Assembly: GCA_964472505.1 (NCBI GenBank)
Contig: CAYYQW010000021.1
Coordinates: 1-52,314 of the forward strand
Reading direction: 5' to 3'
DNA from: JAYEIA01 sp964472505
GTDB taxonomy: Bacteria > Bacteroidota > Bacteroidia > Bacteroidales > JAADGE01
Length of the DNA: 52,314 nt
Part shown: positions 48,891-52,314 of the stretch, piece after piece
Position numbering within the stretch: position 1 is the stretch's first letter
Layout: each line of letters opens with the position of its first letter
Program-made: the position numbers and the translations under genes
Notes under the pieces: model-generated
Told to the model about the DNA's origin: nothing
Databases searched by the model: none
Seen by the model: the letters and a program-made list of their open reading frames with translations, nothing else

Positions 48891-49583
48891 TCAAGCTTTT
48901 ATAATTTCCCTAAGAATTGCATCGACATGAATTTTTGTACTGTCGGCAGTCGGAAGTGGGCTGTTATCAGCACTAAGCAGCAAAGGAAGTTCGGTGCAGC
49001 CTAAAATTACGGCTTCCGCACCTGAATCTTTGAGTTTGTTAACCGTATTAATCGTAAGCTTAATTGAATTTTTGACAAGTTTTCCGTGTACCAATTCCTC
49101 AAAAATAATTCGGTTTATTTCATGCTTTTCTTTATGGCCGGGTATAATTAACTCTAAGCCATATTTGAATGCCGGTTCTGCATAGATGTTTGAATCAATG
49201 GCAAATCGAGTTCCGAGTAATCCGGCTTTTCGAATGCCTTTTTCCGAAAGCTGTTTGCATACTTCTTCGGTAATGCTGATAAAAGGAATGGAAACGGAAT
49301 GCTTGACTTCATCAGCTACTTTATGAACGGTGTTGGAAGCCATTATAAAAAAATCAGCACCGCCGGCTTCAAGACTTTTAGCCGCCTGTATTAATACGGA
49401 ACTTACTTGCTTCCAATCTCCATTATTCATAGCTTGTACAATGGGTTCGAAATTCACCGAGCGAATCAGGCAAGGGCAAGAGCTGTGACCGCCCCGCGCT
49501 TCTTTAATGCCTCGATTTAGAAGCGAATAATACATTTGGGTTGATTCCCAACTCATGCCGCCTATGATGCCTGCTGTTTTCAT
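48891..49583 (-). CDS. aspartate/glutamate racemase family protein lacking the first catalytic Cys
   Basis: 230 residues. The start MKTAGIIGGMSWESTQMYYSLLNRG and the segments NRIIFEELVHGKL and AVILGCTELPLLL place it in the Asp/Glu racemase superfamily, close to the E. coli YgeA type. Two-base racemases use one Cys before N-T-x-H and a second in GCTE. Here the first motif reads FIMASNTVHK, so Ala82 stands at the Cys position, while Cys196 is intact. The protein may therefore have altered stereochemistry or a different reaction. It is cytoplasmic and probably monocistronic. Confidence 0.88.
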   Translation of the reverse strand: MKTAGIIGGMSWESTQMYYSLLNRGIKEARGGHSSCPCLIRSVNFEPIVQAMNNGDWKQVSSVLIQAAKSLEAGGADFFIMASNTVHKVADEVKHSVSIPFISITEEVCKQLSEKGIRKAGLLGTRFAIDSNIYAEPAFKYGLELIIPGHKEKHEINRIIFEELVHGKLVKNSIKLTINTVNKLKDSGAEAVILGCTELPLLLSADNSPLPTADSTKIHVDAILREIIKA

Positions 49584-49796
49584 GCTTTGATAGATCTGTG
49601 TTTTTTTATAAAAGAAAAAGGCTGAGCAGTTTGCCGGCGCTTCGGTAGGTTTTTTCTAAAGCCGTGCGCAGAATACTTAGCATGCGATTTTCGGCAGGCG
49701 GAAGAAAAACTAACAAAGACAGCAGCTCCGATGCCGAGAACAGATTCAATAATCGATTCAAAATCATTTCTTTTTGTTTATAATTTCGCTTGTAAA

Positions 49797-51380
49797 TTAA
49801 CGGTTGATATTGTTTTTCGCACTGTCGTTTTTATTATCGTGTTTTTGCGGGAGTTCCTTACCATATTTATCCCGAAAATATTCATAAGATTTTTTATCCG
49901 CAAAGTTAAATTCCGCAAAATTACGATCTTGGTATTCTTCCAGAAATTCATGCACTTTGGCATAGAAAGCTTTTTCAAAAGTGGTATAGCCAAAGCGATG
50001 AAAATAAGTGTCTGAGCTTTTGTTTTCCAGATTAGGCATGTTTTTGTCAATCACCGGAAATGCCTTTTCGTCCAATTGCATCAGGAATTTTAAATCGGTT
50101 TCCTGTTTTACTTCATCCGAAATATTGTGTTTGGCAATTATAATATCCCAATCGGGAACGGCAAAAAGCAAAAAACCAATCCAAACGGCCCATGAATTTA
50201 CTTTCATTAAATAAAAGAATGATTTTTTATTAGTTATCTTAATAATTAAACTAATGAGACCGATAATCACCAAGCACAAAAAGAAAAATACACCGATTCG
50301 TTTGTAAGCCAGGCCGTATTCATTGATATAGTGCATATTGCGCAAGGCTACCGATACGGCAAGAACTGCATTTTGTACAATCCAGATGTAGGCTGTAATT
50401 TGCAAATTTTTCTTTTTATGATAAAAGTTTAAATTTTTTCTGAAGAAATAAAGAATAATTCCCATTGAGATTAGAATGCTCAAAATTAACAGGTAAGTGC
50501 CTTCGTGTACGAACTGCGTCAGATTAATCTCGCCTTCGTATTCAAAATTCAGCCACACCCAGTCAATATCTATTATATTTACAATTAAAAGCAGAGCATT
50601 TACCATAATCATCAGCATCATGCCTACGCGGTATTCATTTTTAAGCTTGGGCTTTAGATTTCCTTTGGCAATATAATTGATTGTTTGCTTTTTAACTTTT
50701 CGTTTTCGACTAATGGTCTCATCAAAATCTTGTTCTTTGGCAGCTATATAGTCTTTTCTTTTTTTCAACAACATCCAGCTCAGTGTGATAAATCCCCACA
50801 GCAGGAAGAGAAAATCAAGAAAAGAAATATTACCGAAGTACTCTTTTATAAAATCGTTGATGGCTTCAAAGAAATTTGTTGAAAGTTCATCAAACACCGG
50901 ATTCGCTTCTTTAAAAAGTGCAAAGAAAATGATAAGTACGATTATGGGAATAATTGCCAGTTTCAGACTTTGGATAATACGAAAACTACGGTTTTTTTTC
51001 CGGCTTTTTGTTTGTGTTTTTTCAATTTTCAGGTGATCAAACACCGTTATATAATCAATAAAAGCCGTGATGCCGGCCCAGTGGACGGAGCGCATTTTTG
51101 CATATTGCACCATGGGGATAAACAATATGAGCGAGCTTACCCAAACAAAAATAGCCATGGCCGAAGAATGCCAAAGCACGACACCTGCGCTGAAAAGGAC
51201 AGCCGCAGCAGCTGCCAATGCTTGCAGGCGTTTAAAGTTTTCCGGAAACAAATAGGCCGTACTTCCGATAACAAACAAGCTGAATAGTAGAGCATTGAGA
51301 CCCATCAGGTTTTTAAAAAATACGGTATAAAACACTATGGTACCGCCAATCAACAGAATTTTGCTTATTTTATTTTTCAT
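49797..51380 (-). CDS. DUF4173-type polytopic membrane protein
   Basis: 527 residues with about a dozen hydrophobic segments (for example LLIGGTIVFYTVFF, LKLAIIPIIVLIIFFALF, ISFLDFLFLLWGFITLSWMLL). A central cytoplasmic loop is rich in Lys and Arg (RKRKVKKQTINYIAKGN). The C-terminal soluble tail has a repeated aromatic pattern (RFGYTTFEKAFYAKVHEFLEEY). The overall layout matches DUF4153/DUF4173 proteins of Bacteroidota. The function is unknown. It is the last gene of a three-gene unit, 35 nt after a winged-helix regulator. In this type of locus the regulator and membrane proteins are usually kept together. Confidence 0.82.
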   Translation of the reverse strand: MKNKISKILLIGGTIVFYTVFFKNLMGLNALLFSLFVIGSTAYLFPENFKRLQALAAAAAVLFSAGVVLWHSSAMAIFVWVSSLILFIPMVQYAKMRSVHWAGITAFIDYITVFDHLKIEKTQTKSRKKNRSFRIIQSLKLAIIPIIVLIIFFALFKEANPVFDELSTNFFEAINDFIKEYFGNISFLDFLFLLWGFITLSWMLLKKRKDYIAAKEQDFDETISRKRKVKKQTINYIAKGNLKPKLKNEYRVGMMLMIMVNALLLIVNIIDIDWVWLNFEYEGEINLTQFVHEGTYLLILSILISMGIILYFFRKNLNFYHKKKNLQITAYIWIVQNAVLAVSVALRNMHYINEYGLAYKRIGVFFFLCLVIIGLISLIIKITNKKSFFYLMKVNSWAVWIGFLLFAVPDWDIIIAKHNISDEVKQETDLKFLMQLDEKAFPVIDKNMPNLENKSSDTYFHRFGYTTFEKAFYAKVHEFLEEYQDRNFAEFNFADKKSYEYFRDKYGKELPQKHDNKNDSAKNNINR

Positions 51381-51415
51381 AAGTTTTTATATCAGATATT
51401 TGAAACGTCTTGTAT

Positions 51416-51718
51416 TTAGCTTTTTCTTTTTTGAATGATTTTTTCCAAAGCATCTAAATGATCTTTAAAGGCTTGTCGCCCTTTTTCCGTGGCAGAATAC
51501 TTGCTTTGCGGTTTTCTTCCCACAAAACGTTTTTGAACTTCAATATACTTATGTTTTTCCAATGTGCGCAGATGGGTTGACAAATTACCGTCGGTTACCT
51601 GCAGTATTTCTTTTAGGCTGTTGAAATCGGTATTGTCTTCAACAGTAAGTACCGACATAATACCCAGCCGCACTCGGTTTTCAAATAGTTTGTTTATATT
51701 TCTGAGAATGGATTCCAA
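51416..51718 (-). CDS. winged-helix transcriptional regulator (HTH_34 type)
   Basis: 100 residues starting at a TTG codon 1 nt after the stop of the upstream gene. The sequence LFENRVRLGIMSVLTVEDNTDFNSLKEILQVTDGNLSTHLRTLEKHKYIEVQKRFVGRKPQSKYSATEKGRQAF is a complete winged helix of the ArsR/MarR-like HTH_34 type. The recognition helix is TDGNLSTHLRTLEKHKY and the wing is VGRKPQSKYS. It is probably a dimeric repressor that controls its own operon with the two membrane proteins. No ligand-binding domain is present. Confidence 0.92.
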   Translation of the reverse strand: MESILRNINKLFENRVRLGIMSVLTVEDNTDFNSLKEILQVTDGNLSTHLRTLEKHKYIEVQKRFVGRKPQSKYSATEKGRQAFKDHLDALEKIIQKRKS

Positions 51719-51719
51719 T

Positions 51720-52314
51720 TTATTTTTTATTTTGTCCGCGTTCGTATTTTAGATACATCAGTGTTCCGTAGATTATGTGTAATACGCCAAAGCCCAGAGC
51801 CCACAGCAGTAAGGCATAGCCGGTCAGCCAAAGCGTAATAAGCCCGAGAGCCGTTTCTATAAGTCCTAAGTAGCGAATATCGTGAAGCGTATATTTAGAC
51901 GCATTTACCAGCGCTAAGCCGTAAAATATGAGCAAAAGTCCGGGTATGGGACTGTAAATGCCTTTAATGATAAAAAGAAAAACGGTGAGGCCGCCGGCTG
52001 TAAGCGGAATTGCCAAATTGGTTAACATTCGGTGCGATGCGCTGCTTTTTATCGGAAGTCCTTTTCGCAAAGTGTTCCGGCGAGTCATCAGAAACCCGAA
52101 GAACAAAGCCAGCGCCAATACTGCAATTCCGTCGGCAATAAGTACCAACATCAGTTCTTTGTCAATAACCAAACTTGGCAATAGTTTTTTTCCGGCCACA
52201 TATTTAATGTAGTAATAGGCAAAACCGGCGCCGAGCAGGGCAAAACTTCCGGCAAAAATTCCCGAAAGTCCGCTCAGCGACAAAAAACCGGAGGAACGTT
52301 CCATAATGGAACGT
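51720..52314 (-). CDS. polytopic membrane protein, first gene of the regulator operon (5' end possibly outside window)
   Basis: 194 residues from ATG 52304. The frame remains open to the window edge (R-S-I before the Met), so the true start may lie upstream. Six hydrophobic segments are visible (FAGSFALLGAGFAYYYIKYV, MLVLIADGIAVLALALFFGFL, IPLTAGGLTVFLFIIKGIY, GLLLIFYGLALVNA, GLIETALGLITLWLTGYALLLWALGFGVLHIIYGTLMY). The opening ERSSGFLSLSGLSGIFAG resembles Bacteroidota membrane proteins that sit beside HTH_34 regulators. The function is unknown. Its stop is 1 nt from the regulator start, which indicates translational coupling. Confidence 0.8.
   Translation of the reverse strand, partial: RSIMERSSGFLSLSGLSGIFAGSFALLGAGFAYYYIKYVAGKKLLPSLVIDKELMLVLIADGIAVLALALFFGFLMTRRNTLRKGLPIKSSASHRMLTNLAIPLTAGGLTVFLFIIKGIYSPIPGLLLIFYGLALVNASKYTLHDIRYLGLIETALGLITLWLTGYALLLWALGFGVLHIIYGTLMYLKYERGQNKK

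Overview
The window looks like chromosomal DNA of a member of the Bacteroidota. The main reasons are: a giant surface protein ending in a type B (gliding-motility-type) type IX secretion C-terminal domain; a PorP/SprF-family outer membrane protein; DUF3857/transglutaminase-like proteins; A/T-rich leaders without Shine-Dalgarno sites; and repeated matches to the Bacteroidota -7 promoter element TAnnTTTG. A pyruvate:ferredoxin oxidoreductase suggests anaerobic or facultative metabolism. The order or genus cannot be fixed from the sequence alone. No rRNA, tRNA, CRISPR array or intact transposase was found.

Layout. 1-8 kb (minus strand): two tandem DUF3857/transglutaminase-like secreted proteins, then pyruvate:ferredoxin oxidoreductase (nifJ) with two terminator hairpins. 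8-12.3 kb: a lipoprotein, a 7TM-PAS sensor histidine kinase, and a convergent CsgG/TolB-N-like secreted protein. 12.5-15.4 kb: a DNA-binding regulator whose last 68 bp are repeated 1.2 kb downstream. Between the two copies lies a HigBA-like toxin-antitoxin pair, followed by a decayed IS3-type transposase scrap and a tiny basic protein. 15.5-18.4 kb: a large LRR-Roc-COR (Roco) GTPase. 18.8-23 kb: MgtE Mg2+ transporter, proline dehydrogenase and 3-dehydroquinate synthase (aroB). 23-28.2 kb: a PorP/SprF protein, a small lipoprotein, a coiled-coil protein, a BamA/TamA-like outer membrane protein and a GNAT acetyltransferase, with intergenic repeats between them. 28.9-46.7 kb: one 17.7-kb gene for a 5,913-residue secreted protein. 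46.8-52.3 kb: a small hypothetical protein, LD-carboxypeptidase, ACP phosphodiesterase-like protein, an Asp/Glu racemase homologue, and a minus-strand three-gene operon (membrane protein, winged-helix regulator, DUF4173 membrane protein).

The giant protein dominates the window. After a signal peptide it has three alternating pairs of cadherin-like/Ig-like domains plus two more such domains. Then come 53 head-to-tail repeats of about 85 residues, each usually with two cysteines and a G-x-W...F-R-W-T-V core. Four PKD-type domains and the type B sorting domain complete it. It is probably exported by the type IX system and displayed as a very long fibre. The PorP/SprF homologue 5 kb upstream is a candidate partner, but the two genes are not adjacent.

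The most unusual locus is the toxin-antitoxin cassette inside a duplicated gene 3' end. It resembles a small integrative element that uses a protein-coding 3' end as its attachment site. Most other genes are ordinary housekeeping genes, transcribed singly or in pairs from recognisable TAnnTTTG promoters.
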